Shown here piece by piece: positions 7,293 to 14,097 of a stretch of 15,134 nt of DNA. The position numbers were made by a program, and so were the translations under genes. The DNA comes from Gammaproteobacteria bacterium. GTDB taxonomy: Bacteria; Pseudomonadota; Gammaproteobacteria; SZUA-229. The stretch is from contig DRLE01000265.1 in the NCBI GenBank assembly GCA_011051475.1, positions 1 through 15,134 of the forward strand. Reading direction: 5' to 3'. Under the pieces are notes generated by a model. The model worked only from the letters and a program-made list of their open reading frames with translations. It did not search any database and was not told the DNA's origin. Numbering within the stretch: the stretch's first letter is position 1; every line of letters begins with the position of its first letter.

Positions 7293-7886
7293 ATGACAGT
7301 ACGTCAGGCAGAAGTACAACGCGACACCCTGGAAACACAGATCCGGGTGGCAGTGAATCTTGATGGCAGCGGCGAGTGCACACTCGATACCGGCGTGCCT
7401 TTTCTCGAGCACATGCTCGACCAGGTCGCCCGCCATGGCCTGATCGACCTGGACATTACCGCCAAAGGCGATCTGCACATCGACGCCCATCACACGGTTG
7501 AGGACATCGGCATTACCCTGGGTCAGGCTTTTGCCAAAGCCGCAGGTGACAAAAAGGGTATCGTCCGCTACGGCCACGCCTATGTGCCGCTGGACGAGGC
7601 CCTGTCACGCGTGGTGATCGATTTTTCCGGGCGTCCCGGCATGGAATACAACGTGAGCTATGCCCGCGCCAGTATCGGTGAGTTCGATGTCGACCTGTTC
7701 CACGAGTTTTTCCAGGGCTTTATCAACCACGCCGGCGTCACCCTGCATATCGACAATATCCGCGGCAGCAATGCCCACCACATTGCCGAAACCGTGTTCA
7801 AGGCCTTCGGCCGCGCCGTGCGCATGGCCCTCAGCCCCGACCCCAGAATGCAGGGCATAACCCCCAGCACAAAAGGTAGCCTTTAA
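7293..7886 (+). CDS. hisB: Imidazoleglycerol-phosphate dehydratase HisB (monofunctional)
   Basis: Removes water from imidazole glycerol phosphate to give imidazole acetol phosphate in histidine synthesis; a Mn-dependent enzyme of the cytoplasm. The 197 residues cover only the dehydratase; the phosphatase half of the fused E. coli HisB is absent, as in most bacteria. The metal-binding repeats HHTVED (residues 66-71) and HHIAE (162-166) are present, along with the terminal PSTKGSL. The ATG at 7293 has a GGAG ribosome binding site at 7283. It follows dtd by 19 bases, but is separated from hisH by 138 bases carrying repeats and a hairpin. Confidence 0.97.
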   Translation: MTVRQAEVQRDTLETQIRVAVNLDGSGECTLDTGVPFLEHMLDQVARHGLIDLDITAKGDLHIDAHHTVEDIGITLGQAFAKAAGDKKGIVRYGHAYVPLDEALSRVVIDFSGRPGMEYNVSYARASIGEFDVDLFHEFFQGFINHAGVTLHIDNIRGSNAHHIAETVFKAFGRAVRMALSPDPRMQGITPSTKGSL

Positions 7887-7890
7887 AAGC

Positions 7891-7954
7891 AGTTAAAAGT
7901 TGAAAGTAATAAATTATATGTTTTTCCACTATTCACTATTCACTATTCACTATT
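7891..7954. repeat. Heptanucleotide repeats in the hisB-hisH spacer
   Basis: Four exact tandem copies of CACTATT fill 7927-7954. Just upstream, 7891-7911 holds three degenerate heptads (AGTTAAA, AGTTGAA, AGTAATA), which resemble the complement of the downstream unit (AGTGAAT), so the two groups are loosely inverted. The spacer is AT-rich, unlike the genes around it. Copy-number slippage would change the hisB-hisH distance by multiples of seven. Confidence 0.8.
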
Positions 7955-7965
7955 TATCTCCAGGG

Positions 7966-8028
7966 ATGGAGTGTATGCTGGAATCGTCGGGAACGATTCC
8001 AGTGCCACTGCTCCGGGCGAAGCCATGA
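7966..8028 (+). CDS. Possible 20-codon upstream reading frame coupled to hisH
   Basis: An ATG at 7966 (and a second in-frame ATG at 7975) opens a frame of 20 codons that ends TGA at 8026-8028, overlapping the hisH start ATG (8025) by four bases as ATGA. AGGG at 7962-7965 could serve the ATG at 7975. The peptide contains no histidine, so it is not a classical his attenuator leader. It spans the hairpin at 7978-8002. It may aid translational coupling to hisH, whose own ribosome binding site is poor, or may be chance; there is no homology to support it. Confidence 0.25.
   Translation: MECMLESSGTIPVPLLRAKP
7978..8002 (+). promoter_or_regulatory. Perfect 10-bp hairpin before hisH
   Basis: CTGGAATCGT (7978-7987) and ACGATTCCAG (7993-8002) pair perfectly around the loop CGGGA. 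The hairpin ends 22 bases before the hisH start and lacks a T-run, so it is not a terminator. It may protect the downstream message from decay or affect hisH translation. Confidence 0.55.
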
Positions 8029-8672
8029 GCCAGATCGTCGTCGTCGACTACGGCATGGGCAATCTGCGCTCGGTGGACAAGGCCATCGAGCATGTGCTGG
8101 CTGATAATCAGCACGTTAAAATCAGTTCCGATGCTGCCGAGATTGCCAGTGCCGATCGCGTGGTCTTTCCGGGGCAGGGCGCGGCGCGTGACTGTATGAA
8201 AAACCTGAACGAGCGCGGGCTTGACCAGGTGGTGCTGCAGGCGGCGCGGGAAAAGCCCTTTCTCGGTATCTGCATGGGCATGCAGGTGCTGCTGCGTCAC
8301 AGTCAGGAAAATGATGGCGTCGACTGTCTTAACCTGTATGCCGGCGAGGTCCGCGCCTTTGCCGATGAAAGCCTGCGCGAGCAGATGGAACATTTAAAGA
8401 TTCCGCACATGGGCTGGAACGAGGTGGCGCAGAAACAGTCACACCCACTGTGGCATGACATAAAGGATGGCAGCCGGTTTTATTTCGTGCACAGCTATTA
8501 TGTCGACGTGGAAGATGCCGGCCTGGTTGCCGGTACCACGGAATACGGCATCGAGTTTGTTTCGGTGATCGCCCGTGATAATGTCTTTGCGGCGCAGTTT
8601 CATCCGGAAAAAAGCGCCCATGACGGATTACAGCTACTGAAAAACTTTTGCCGCTGGAACGGTGAAGCATAA
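8025..8672 (+). CDS. hisH: Imidazole glycerol phosphate synthase glutaminase subunit HisH
   Basis: Class I glutamine amidotransferase subunit that releases ammonia from glutamine and passes it to HisF. The catalytic triad is visible: Cys83 in GICMGMQ, and His193 and Glu195 in FHPEKS. The 215-residue product starts MSQIVVVDYGMGN, the usual family N-terminus. The frame is open further up to a GTG at 7971, but those extra 18 residues do not look like HisH and overlap the hairpin, so ATG 8025 is preferred despite a weak ribosome binding site. hisA follows 18 bases after the stop. The oxyanion-region sequence reads PGQGAA where PGVGAF is common, a modest variation. Confidence 0.96.
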   Translation: MSQIVVVDYGMGNLRSVDKAIEHVLADNQHVKISSDAAEIASADRVVFPGQGAARDCMKNLNERGLDQVVLQAAREKPFLGICMGMQVLLRHSQENDGVDCLNLYAGEVRAFADESLREQMEHLKIPHMGWNEVAQKQSHPLWHDIKDGSRFYFVHSYYVDVEDAGLVAGTTEYGIEFVSVIARDNVFAAQFHPEKSAHDGLQLLKNFCRWNGEA

Positions 8673-8690
8673 TATTAACAGGACAAAACA

Positions 8691-9425
8691 ATGATCTTGA
8701 TTCCCGCTATTGATTTGAAAGAAGGCCAGTGCGTGCGCCTGCGCCAGGGTGACATGGAGGAAAGCACGGTGTTTTCCGATGACCCGGTGGCCATGGCCGG
8801 GCAGTGGGTGGAGCAGGGCGCGCGCCGGTTGCACATTGTCGATCTTGACGGTGCCTTTGCGGGCAAGCCGGTCAATGCCGATGTGATTCACGCTATTGCC
8901 TCAAGCTATCCCGACCTGAAAATCCAGCTCGGTGGCGGCATCCGTGATGAAGATACCATTGCCGCCTATCTCGATGCCGGTGTGAACTACCTGATCGTCG
9001 GTACCAAGGCGGTCAACGAGCCGCATTTTATTTCCGAGGTCTGTGCCGAATTTCCCACGCATATTATCGTTGGCCTGGATGCCAAGGATGGCAAGGTGGC
9101 CATCGATGGCTGGTCGAAGCTGTCAAAACACGATGTGATCGACATGGCCAAACGATTTGAAGATGATGGCGTCGAGGCCATTGTCTATACCGATATTTCA
9201 CGTGACGGCATGATGCAGGGCGTCAATGTCGAGGCCACGCTGAAAATGGCCCAGGCCATCAATATCCCGGTAATCGCCTCCGGAGGTATTACCAATATGG
9301 ATGACGTCAAGGCCCTGAGCGCGGTGGCCGACGAAGGCATCATGGGCGCCATCACCGGCCGCGCCATCTACGAAGGCACGATTGATTTAAAAGAAGCCCA
9401 GGCATGGCTGGATAAGCAGGAATGA
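8691..9425 (+). CDS. hisA: ProFAR isomerase HisA
   Basis: Phosphoribosylformimino-5-aminoimidazole carboxamide ribotide isomerase, a (beta/alpha)8 barrel acting just before HisHF in histidine synthesis. The 244 residues are the usual length. The catalytic aspartates are in place: Asp8 (PAID) and Asp130 (GLDAKDG). The phosphate-binding loops GGGIRDE (81-87) and ASGGITN are also seen. An AGGA ribosome binding site at 8680-8683 lies 7 bases before the ATG. It is followed by a 127-base spacer with a long inverted repeat rather than directly by hisF. Confidence 0.97.
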   Translation: MILIPAIDLKEGQCVRLRQGDMEESTVFSDDPVAMAGQWVEQGARRLHIVDLDGAFAGKPVNADVIHAIASSYPDLKIQLGGGIRDEDTIAAYLDAGVNYLIVGTKAVNEPHFISEVCAEFPTHIIVGLDAKDGKVAIDGWSKLSKHDVIDMAKRFEDDGVEAIVYTDISRDGMMQGVNVEATLKMAQAINIPVIASGGITNMDDVKALSAVADEGIMGAITGRAIYEGTIDLKEAQAWLDKQE

Positions 9426-9427
9426 TT

Positions 9428-9520
9428 TTTTTTCACCACAGAGGACACAGAGAAAAGCTTTTTTATGAATGTTATAAATAAAAAAACTCTGTGACCTCTG
9501 TGTCCTCCGTGGTGAAAAAA
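9428..9520. repeat. Long inverted repeat of the CACAGAG type between hisA and hisF
   Basis: A 25-base left arm (9428-9452, six T's then CACCACAGAGGACACAGAG) matches the complement of the right arm (9496-9520) with one mismatch (A at 9440 against C at 9508). The interior contains a partial extra copy (CTCTGTGA at 9487-9494). AAAAGCTTTT lies just inside the left arm and overlaps the outer end of the right arm. I recall this CACCACAGAG...CTCTGTGGTG palindrome as recurrent between genes in many unrelated bacterial genomes; that recollection was not checked. It could be a miniature mobile or extragenic repeat, and its transcript would form a long stem inside the his message. Confidence 0.85.
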
Positions 9521-9552
9521 GCTTTTAGTTTTTAATACAGAACCGGATCATA

Positions 9553-10341
9553 ATGGCATTAGCAAAACGCATAATCCCCTGTCTCGACGTCGATAACGGC
9601 CGTGTGGTCAAGGGCGTTCAGTTCGTCGATATCCGCGATGCCGGTGATCCGGTCGAGGTGGCGCGGCGCTATGATGCCGAGGGCGCCGACGAGATCACCT
9701 TTCTTGATATTACCGCCAGTTCCGACGATCGTGAAACCATCGTGCATGTGGTCGAGCATGTCGCCAACGAGGTGTTTATTCCGCTGACCGTTGGCGGTGG
9801 TATCCGCACGGTGGATGATGTGCGGCGCATGCTGCATGCCGGCGCCGACAAGGTGGCGATCAATACCGCGGCCGTGTTCAATCCGGACTTTGTGCGCGAG
9901 GCCAGTGACAGGGTGGGTTCGCAGTGTATTGTCGTCGCCATCGATGCCAAGCAGGTCGACGCAGACGGCAAGCCCACGGACGAGGCCACCGGGCGCTGGC
10001 AGCTGTTTACCCACGGCGGGCGCAAGCCCACGGGGCTGGATGCCATCGACTGGGCGAAGAAAATGGTTGATTACGGCGCCGGTGAAATCCTGCTGACCAG
10101 CATGGATCGGGACGGTACCAAAATCGGCTTCGACCTGGCACTGACCCGTGCCATTTCCGATGCGGTCAGCGTACCGGTCATTGCCTCGGGCGGTGTCGGC
10201 AATCTGCAGCATCTGGCCGATGGCGTGCTCAAGGGCGGCGCTGATGCGGTGCTGGCCGCCAGTATTTTTCATTTCGCCGAGTACAGCATCCACGAGGCCA
10301 AGGAATACATGGCCGCGCAGGGTATCGAGATGCGCCTGTGA
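9553..10341 (+). CDS. hisF: Imidazole glycerol phosphate synthase cyclase subunit HisF
   Basis: Barrel-fold partner of HisH; uses the ammonia delivered by HisH to convert PRFAR into imidazole glycerol phosphate and AICAR. The 262 residues are full length. Catalytic Asp12 (CLDVDNG) and Asp131 (AIDAKQ) are present, with the phosphate-binding motifs TVGGGIRT (79-86) and IASGGVGN. The ATG at 9553 lies 32 bases after the hisA-hisF inverted repeat and has only a weak GGA ribosome binding site at 9545. hisI starts 10 bases after its stop. Confidence 0.97.
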   Translation: MALAKRIIPCLDVDNGRVVKGVQFVDIRDAGDPVEVARRYDAEGADEITFLDITASSDDRETIVHVVEHVANEVFIPLTVGGGIRTVDDVRRMLHAGADKVAINTAAVFNPDFVREASDRVGSQCIVVAIDAKQVDADGKPTDEATGRWQLFTHGGRKPTGLDAIDWAKKMVDYGAGEILLTSMDRDGTKIGFDLALTRAISDAVSVPVIASGGVGNLQHLADGVLKGGADAVLAASIFHFAEYSIHEAKEYMAAQGIEMRL

Positions 10342-10344
10342 GGA
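10340..10344 (+). promoter_or_regulatory. Ribosome binding site deciding the hisI GTG start
   Basis: GAGGA overlaps the hisF stop codon and lies 7 bases before the GTG at 10352. The hisI frame has no other start that is close enough, so this site supports a GTG start. Confidence 0.65.
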
Positions 10345-10351
10345 TACGCTT

Positions 10352-10744
10352 GTGAGCTGGCTGGATGAAATACACTTTGGCAGCGATGGCCTGATTCCGG
10401 CCATTGCCCAGGACGCCGTTACCGGCAAGATTCTGATGATGGCGTGGATGAACCGCGAGTCGTTAAAACAGACCGCGGAGAAAGGCGAGGCCGTGTACTG
10501 GTCGCGCTCACGGCAGAAGCTGTGGCACAAGGGTGAGGAGTCCGGGCATACCCAGGAAGTGCAGGGGATTTATTTCGACTGCGACGAGGATGTAATCCTG
10601 CTGCAGGTGGTGCAGAACGGCGGCATAGCCTGCCATACCGGCCGGCAGAGCTGTTTTTACCGAAAACTTGAGGGTGATCAGTGGGTTGAAGTTGAACCGG
10701 TGCTGAAAGACCCGAAAGAAATCTACCAGACGGGCAGGAAATAA
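10352..10744 (+). CDS. hisI: Phosphoribosyl-AMP cyclohydrolase HisI
   Basis: Opens the purine ring of phosphoribosyl-AMP in the third step of histidine synthesis; a zinc- and magnesium-dependent cytoplasmic enzyme. From the GTG at 10352 it has 130 residues. Key motifs are YWSRSRQKLWHKGEESGH (49-66), the Mg-binding DCDED (76-80, with Cys77) and the Zn-binding cysteines in ACHTG (Cys94) and SCF (Cys101). It is not fused to HisE; the hisE start ATG overlaps the hisI stop by one base (TAATG). The open frame extends upstream through the end of hisF, but those codons are not HisI-like. Confidence 0.95.
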   Translation: MSWLDEIHFGSDGLIPAIAQDAVTGKILMMAWMNRESLKQTAEKGEAVYWSRSRQKLWHKGEESGHTQEVQGIYFDCDEDVILLQVVQNGGIACHTGRQSCFYRKLEGDQWVEVEPVLKDPKEIYQTGRK

Positions 10745-11076
10745 TGGATAAAAATGAAATACTCAGCGAACTGACGGCTATACTGGAACAGCGCAAGGGC
10801 GCCGACGCCGACTCGTCCTATGTGGCCAGCCTCTATCACAAGGGGCTGGATGCCATTTTGAAGAAAATCGGTGAAGAGGCCACGGAAACCGTGATGGCGG
10901 CAAAAGACGTGGCGAATGGCGCCAACAGTGATAAACTGATTTATGAAGTTGCCGATCTGTGGTTTCACAGCCTGGTTCTGCTGGCCCAACAGGGCCTGAC
11001 AGCGGATGATGTTTTAGCGGAACTGGCGCGGCGATTCGGCGTTAGCGGTCATGATGAAAAGGCCTCGCGCCAATAA
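10744..11076 (+). CDS. hisE: Phosphoribosyl-ATP pyrophosphatase HisE
   Basis: Hydrolyses phosphoribosyl-ATP to phosphoribosyl-AMP, the second step of histidine synthesis. It has 110 residues and the all-alpha MazG-like fold signature: KIGEEATE (41-48) and YEVADLWFH (67-75), which carry the acidic metal ligands Glu44, Glu45, Glu48, Glu68 and Asp71. The start overlaps the hisI stop by one base, giving tight coupling. tatA follows 25 bases after its stop. This hisI-hisE-tatABC order is known from Pseudomonas and relatives. Confidence 0.96.
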   Translation: MDKNEILSELTAILEQRKGADADSSYVASLYHKGLDAILKKIGEEATETVMAAKDVANGANSDKLIYEVADLWFHSLVLLAQQGLTADDVLAELARRFGVSGHDEKASRQ

Positions 11077-11101
11077 CGAACACTAGAAGAGAGAAACGAT
11101 T

Positions 11102-11320
11102 ATGGGTATTAGTATCTGGCAATTATTGATTTTACTGGCGGTTGTTATCCTTATTTTCGGCACCAAGAAGCTGAAAAACGTGGGTGGTGACCTGGGTTCT
11201 GCCATCAAGAGCTTCAAGACCGCGGTCAAGGACAGTGGTGAAGAAGGTCAGGAGAAAATGGAGCAGGCCGACGACAAGGCGGCGAGCGGCAGCACGACCA
11301 AAAAAGAAGAAAACGTCTAG
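11102..11320 (+). CDS. tatA: Twin-arginine translocase subunit TatA
   Basis: Forms the pore or membrane-weakening oligomer that carries folded proteins across the inner membrane. The 72-residue chain has a single N-terminal membrane helix (ISIWQLLILLAVVILIFG, about residues 3-20), the hinge and start of the amphipathic helix FGTKKL (19-24), an amphipathic stretch to about 45, and a charged flexible tail. The N-terminus matches E. coli TatA closely. A purine-rich ribosome binding site (AAGAGAGA) precedes the ATG. A 138-base spacer separates it from tatB. Confidence 0.95.
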   Translation: MGISIWQLLILLAVVILIFGTKKLKNVGGDLGSAIKSFKTAVKDSGEEGQEKMEQADDKAASGSTTKKEENV

Positions 11321-11458
11321 ACGGCTTTTCTGTCCGTGTTTGAAACCGGCATTGCGAACAGTATCGCCTGTAGGGACGTGCTGGTTCGGGTCGTGAGCTG
11401 GATTCGTTGCCCGGTGTTGCCTTTTATCTCATCTGTTTCATAACTTCCGCTAAACACC

Positions 11459-11854
11459 ATGTTTGACATTGGTTTCTGGGAAATCCTGCTGATTCTGATA
11501 CTGGCGCTGGTCGTTATCGGCCCCGAGCGCCTGCCCGGCGCCGCCCGTAAGGCCGGTTATTTTTTCGGCAAGGCGCGCCGATATATCGAGGGTGTGCGCA
11601 ACGAGGTGGAGCAGGAGCTGGATGTCAGTGAGTTCAAGCGCATGCTGCACAACCAGGAAGTGCAGATCAATGAGCTGCAGCAGCAGCTCAAGGCCGGTGC
11701 CGAAAAAATAGCGGCGGATATCCCCGCTACTTCCGATATTACGGATACTGCTGACACCGGCAGCAGCATTGAAGCCGATAATCCACAGGATAAAACAGGC
11801 GCCTCCGATGAGAAAACACCAGACAGGCCTTCTGCTGAAAACAAATCCTCCTGA
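11459..11854 (+). CDS. tatB: Twin-arginine translocase subunit TatB
   Basis: Works with TatC as the receptor for twin-arginine signal peptides. The 131-residue protein starts MFDIGFWE, with the conserved Glu8, then a membrane helix to about residue 20 and the hinge GPERLP (21-26), which separates TatB from TatA. A long amphipathic, coiled-coil-like helix follows (about 28-85), and a polar, probably disordered tail completes it. No clear ribosome binding site is visible before ATG 11459, which is odd for a gene 138 bases from its upstream neighbour. tatC starts 8 bases after the stop. Confidence 0.95.
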   Translation: MFDIGFWEILLILILALVVIGPERLPGAARKAGYFFGKARRYIEGVRNEVEQELDVSEFKRMLHNQEVQINELQQQLKAGAEKIAADIPATSDITDTADTGSSIEADNPQDKTGASDEKTPDRPSAENKSS

Positions 11855-11862
11855 TTCATTCA

Positions 11863-12909
11863 ATGGCTGAGCAAAATACACACGACCACGACGTCGACGA
11901 GCAGGAACTGACCCTGATGGACCACCTGGTCGAGCTGCGCGACCGCCTGCTGCGCATGGTGCTGGCGGTGCTGATCGTGTTTATCGCCCTGTTTGCCTTT
12001 TCCGAAGATATCTTTACCCTGGCTGCCGAGCCGCTGCTCAATCTGATGCCCGAAGGCACCTCGATGATCGCCACCGGCGTCACCTCGCCCTTTCTGGTGC
12101 CGTTCAAGCTGGTGTTGATGCTGTCCTTGCTGCTGACCATTCCCTATCTGCTGCACCAGATCTGGGGGTTTATCGCTCCCGGCCTGTACAGTCACGAAAA
12201 ACGCATGGTTACGCCGCTGCTGATTTCCAGCGTGGTCCTGTTCTACTGCGGCATCGCTTTTGCCTATTTCGTGATTTTCCCCATCCTGTTCGGCTTTTTT
12301 ATCGGTATCGCTCCCGAGGGCGTGGCGGTGATGACCGATATCGGCCAGTACCTGGATTTTATCCTCGCTATTTTCCTTGCCTTCGGTATTGCCTTTGAAG
12401 TGCCCGTAGCGACTTTTCTGCTGGTGGCTGCAGGCGTTACCACGCCCGACAAGCTGGCGGAAAAACGCCCCTATATCATAATCGGAGCCTTTGTTATCGG
12501 CATGCTGCTGACCCCGCCGGATGTGATTTCACAGTCGCTGCTGGCCGTGCCTATCTGGTTGCTGTTCGAGCTGGGGCTGATCATGTCCCGTATCTTTCTC
12601 AAGGACAAGATAAAACAGCAGGAAGAAGAGAATGTCATTATGGAAAATGATGATTTTCAGCTGATCGAGGAACCTGTCGCGGCCGCGAGATCGGATTTTC
12701 CCGATGATGACCACGATGCACAAGGCAACCCGATAAACCCGGACAATGCAGACAATGAACCGCAGGATGGCGATAATGGTGAACTGACGGATGAGGAAAT
12801 GGAGCGCCTGCTGGATGAGGCCGAGCACGAGGAAGAGGAAAACAGCCGTGATGATGAAATGGATGACGATGAACCGGATCAGACTGAAAAGGACAGAAAA
12901 GATCACTGA
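11863..12909 (+). CDS. tatC: Twin-arginine translocase subunit TatC with a long acidic tail
   Basis: Polytopic inner-membrane core of the Tat receptor complex. The conserved start LMDHLVELRDRLL (Glu24) and the cytoplasmic-loop Glu112 (YSHEKR) used in signal-peptide binding are present, as are the SPFLVPFKL and LLTPPDVISQ blocks and six predicted membrane helices ending near residue 246. The family is usually about 250-260 residues; this protein has 348. Residues 252-348 form a highly acidic tail rich in Asp, Glu and Asn, with no membrane segment, predicted disordered and cytoplasmic because the TatC C-terminus faces the cytoplasm. The reading frame and codon style continue smoothly into the tail, so a frameshift is not suggested. 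The function of the tail is unknown. Confidence 0.95.
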   Translation: MAEQNTHDHDVDEQELTLMDHLVELRDRLLRMVLAVLIVFIALFAFSEDIFTLAAEPLLNLMPEGTSMIATGVTSPFLVPFKLVLMLSLLLTIPYLLHQIWGFIAPGLYSHEKRMVTPLLISSVVLFYCGIAFAYFVIFPILFGFFIGIAPEGVAVMTDIGQYLDFILAIFLAFGIAFEVPVATFLLVAAGVTTPDKLAEKRPYIIIGAFVIGMLLTPPDVISQSLLAVPIWLLFELGLIMSRIFLKDKIKQQEEENVIMENDDFQLIEEPVAAARSDFPDDDHDAQGNPINPDNADNEPQDGDNGELTDEEMERLLDEAEHEEEENSRDDEMDDDEPDQTEKDRKDH

Positions 12910-12932
12910 GCCGGCAGTCGATAGTATTCAGT

Positions 12933-12963
12933 CCGGCCCGTTTTTATGTAGGGCGGCTTTTTT
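12933..12963 (+). terminator. Probable intrinsic terminator after tatC
   Basis: CCGGCCC (12933-12939) can pair with GGGCGG (12951-12956), leaving one G bulged, around an 11-base loop, followed by CTTTTTT. It begins 24 bases after the tatC stop. Confidence 0.5.
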
Positions 12964-13020
12964 ATCGCGGGGTGACTGAGGAGTAGTCTGGATAGATAAA
13001 GCTAAACTGATGTGCAGAAT

Positions 13021-13051
13021 AAAAAAGGGCGAGAAAAACTCGCCCTTTTTT
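13021..13051. terminator. Bidirectional intrinsic terminator between convergent genes
   Basis: GGGCGAG (13027-13033) and CTCGCCC (13039-13045) form a perfect 7-bp stem around AAAAA, flanked by six A's before and six T's after. It therefore works on both strands and lies between the 3' ends of tatC (+) and the minus-strand secreted-protein gene. Confidence 0.92.
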
Positions 13052-13075
13052 GTGTGCTAAATAATTGTCTGCTAC

Positions 13076-13747
13076 TTATTGCAGCGGATCGTGAACCACG
13101 ATGGTACAGTTTGATACGCCCTTGCCATCGAAATTCGGCTGGAAAGTAAAGGTTCCGTTCAGGCAGAGTGTTCCGACCTTGCCGGCATACTCACCTTCGC
13201 CGCTGACTTCGCGAACACCTGCACAACCTGCCATACGCAGGGACATAGTGCCCGTTACGTTCGGATCTTCAACAGGGCCCAGCTGAGGGAAAGCGCGACC
13301 GGTCAGCTCTTCTTCGAAAACAAATGTTGAACCGTTAACCTTGATGGTTTCTTCGGTCATGGTCCATGGGAGGGTTGCAGGCAGCTGACTCCAGTCACCC
13401 AGCAGGCCAAAAAAGGCAGTACTGAAAGAAGCGGTGGCATCAATTGTGCCGGACTGTCTGAATGCACCAAGCGATTCGCCTGAACGGCCATCAGTTACTG
13501 TTGCATAAATGATACCTGAAATTGGATAAATAATGCTTACATTGTCAGGGTTTGTCATATCGCCATTAACATTGCCGTCGCTGTCAACAAAGCCGGCAAC
13601 GGAGCCATTCACTTCTGAAATGGTATTAATAATGGTCAGAGGCGCCACGTTCGGGTTGTACAGCATGTGGCCCATACCGGCAAAAGATGTGCTTGAGGAT
13701 ATCAGCAAAGAAATGGCTGCGATTCCAGCCAGGATTGTTTTATTCAT
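13076..13747 (-). CDS. Predicted exported protein of unknown function
   Basis: I do not recognise this 223-residue protein. The N-terminus is a textbook Sec signal peptide: MNKT, a hydrophobic core to about residue 17, then SSSTSFA with likely cleavage after Ala23; there is no twin-arginine pair. The mature part is rich in Gly, Ser, Thr and Val, beta-strand prone, and has no membrane segment. Three cysteines lie near the C-terminus (175, 195, 214), around a Gly-rich stretch EGEYAGKVGTLCLNGTFTF (185-203) that looks like successive beta strands. Two Cys could form one disulfide after export. The start has GGAG (complement 13758-13761) 10 bases upstream. It is a single-gene unit, convergent with tatC and divergent from gpmI, with a sigma-54-like promoter upstream. 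Periplasmic or extracellular location is inferred. Confidence 0.85.
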   Translation of the reverse strand: MNKTILAGIAAISLLISSSTSFAGMGHMLYNPNVAPLTIINTISEVNGSVAGFVDSDGNVNGDMTNPDNVSIIYPISGIIYATVTDGRSGESLGAFRQSGTIDATASFSTAFFGLLGDWSQLPATLPWTMTEETIKVNGSTFVFEEELTGRAFPQLGPVEDPNVTGTMSLRMAGCAGVREVSGEGEYAGKVGTLCLNGTFTFQPNFDGKGVSNCTIVVHDPLQ

Positions 13748-13840
13748 AATGTGTTGTCTCCAGTTGATGATAGTTTTATTTATAATCTGCGGAACAGGAA
13801 CGTCCAGGAAGGCGGGTTTCCGCTCCGTCCAGTCAGATGA

Positions 13841-13856
13841 AGCAAATTATGGGCCA
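13841..13856 (-). promoter_or_regulatory. Candidate sigma-54 promoter of the exported-protein gene
   Basis: The minus strand reads TGGCCCATAATTTGCT, which matches the -24/-12 consensus TGGCAC-N5-TTGC-W with one mismatch and exact spacing. Transcription would begin near 13830, leaving an 80-base leader before the ATG at 13747. No equally good sigma-70 promoter was seen; TATAAA (minus strand, near 13780-13785) lacks a matching -35 element. Confidence 0.5.
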
Positions 13857-13930
13857 GGCTGTTCAACTGATTGAAAAATAAAATATTTCTTCGCTTTTTC
13901 TCGAAACTGAGAGGGGGGTGCAGTGCTATA

Positions 13931-13950
13931 TGTAAAAAACCCTGACATAA
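13931..13950. repeat. Upstream direct repeat, copy 1
   Basis: TGTAAAAAAC-CCT-GACATAA. It shares 17 of 20 bases with copy 2 at 14098-14117, differing only in the central three. It lies about 75 bases upstream of the candidate sigma-54 -24 element and contains a TGT-N11-ACA half-site pair. Confidence 0.55.
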
Positions 13951-14097
13951 ATACAGGTTTATACCTATTGAATGAGTATAATTGCTGATAAAATCTGCTG
14001 TTTTTAGCTTGCATATGCTTGTTTGCTGTTTTTTTATATCAAAACCTGAGCGATTTAAGATGCATTCCAGAAAAATGCCTGGCACACACGATAAAAC

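Noticed and set aside
7927..7954. Possible CRISPR array from four regular repeats
   Set aside because: The units are 7 bases with no spacers; it is a simple tandem repeat.
7887..8024. Classical histidine attenuator before hisH
   Set aside because: No run of histidine codons in any short frame and no terminator with a T-tract.
9559..10530. 323-codon minus-strand frame
   Set aside because: Antisense to hisF and hisI; no recognisable domain and no ribosome binding site.
11366..11410. Possible second REP-type element (TGTAGGGACG...) between tatA and tatB
   Set aside because: It shares only the GTAGG core with the element at 6704 and has no inverted partner.
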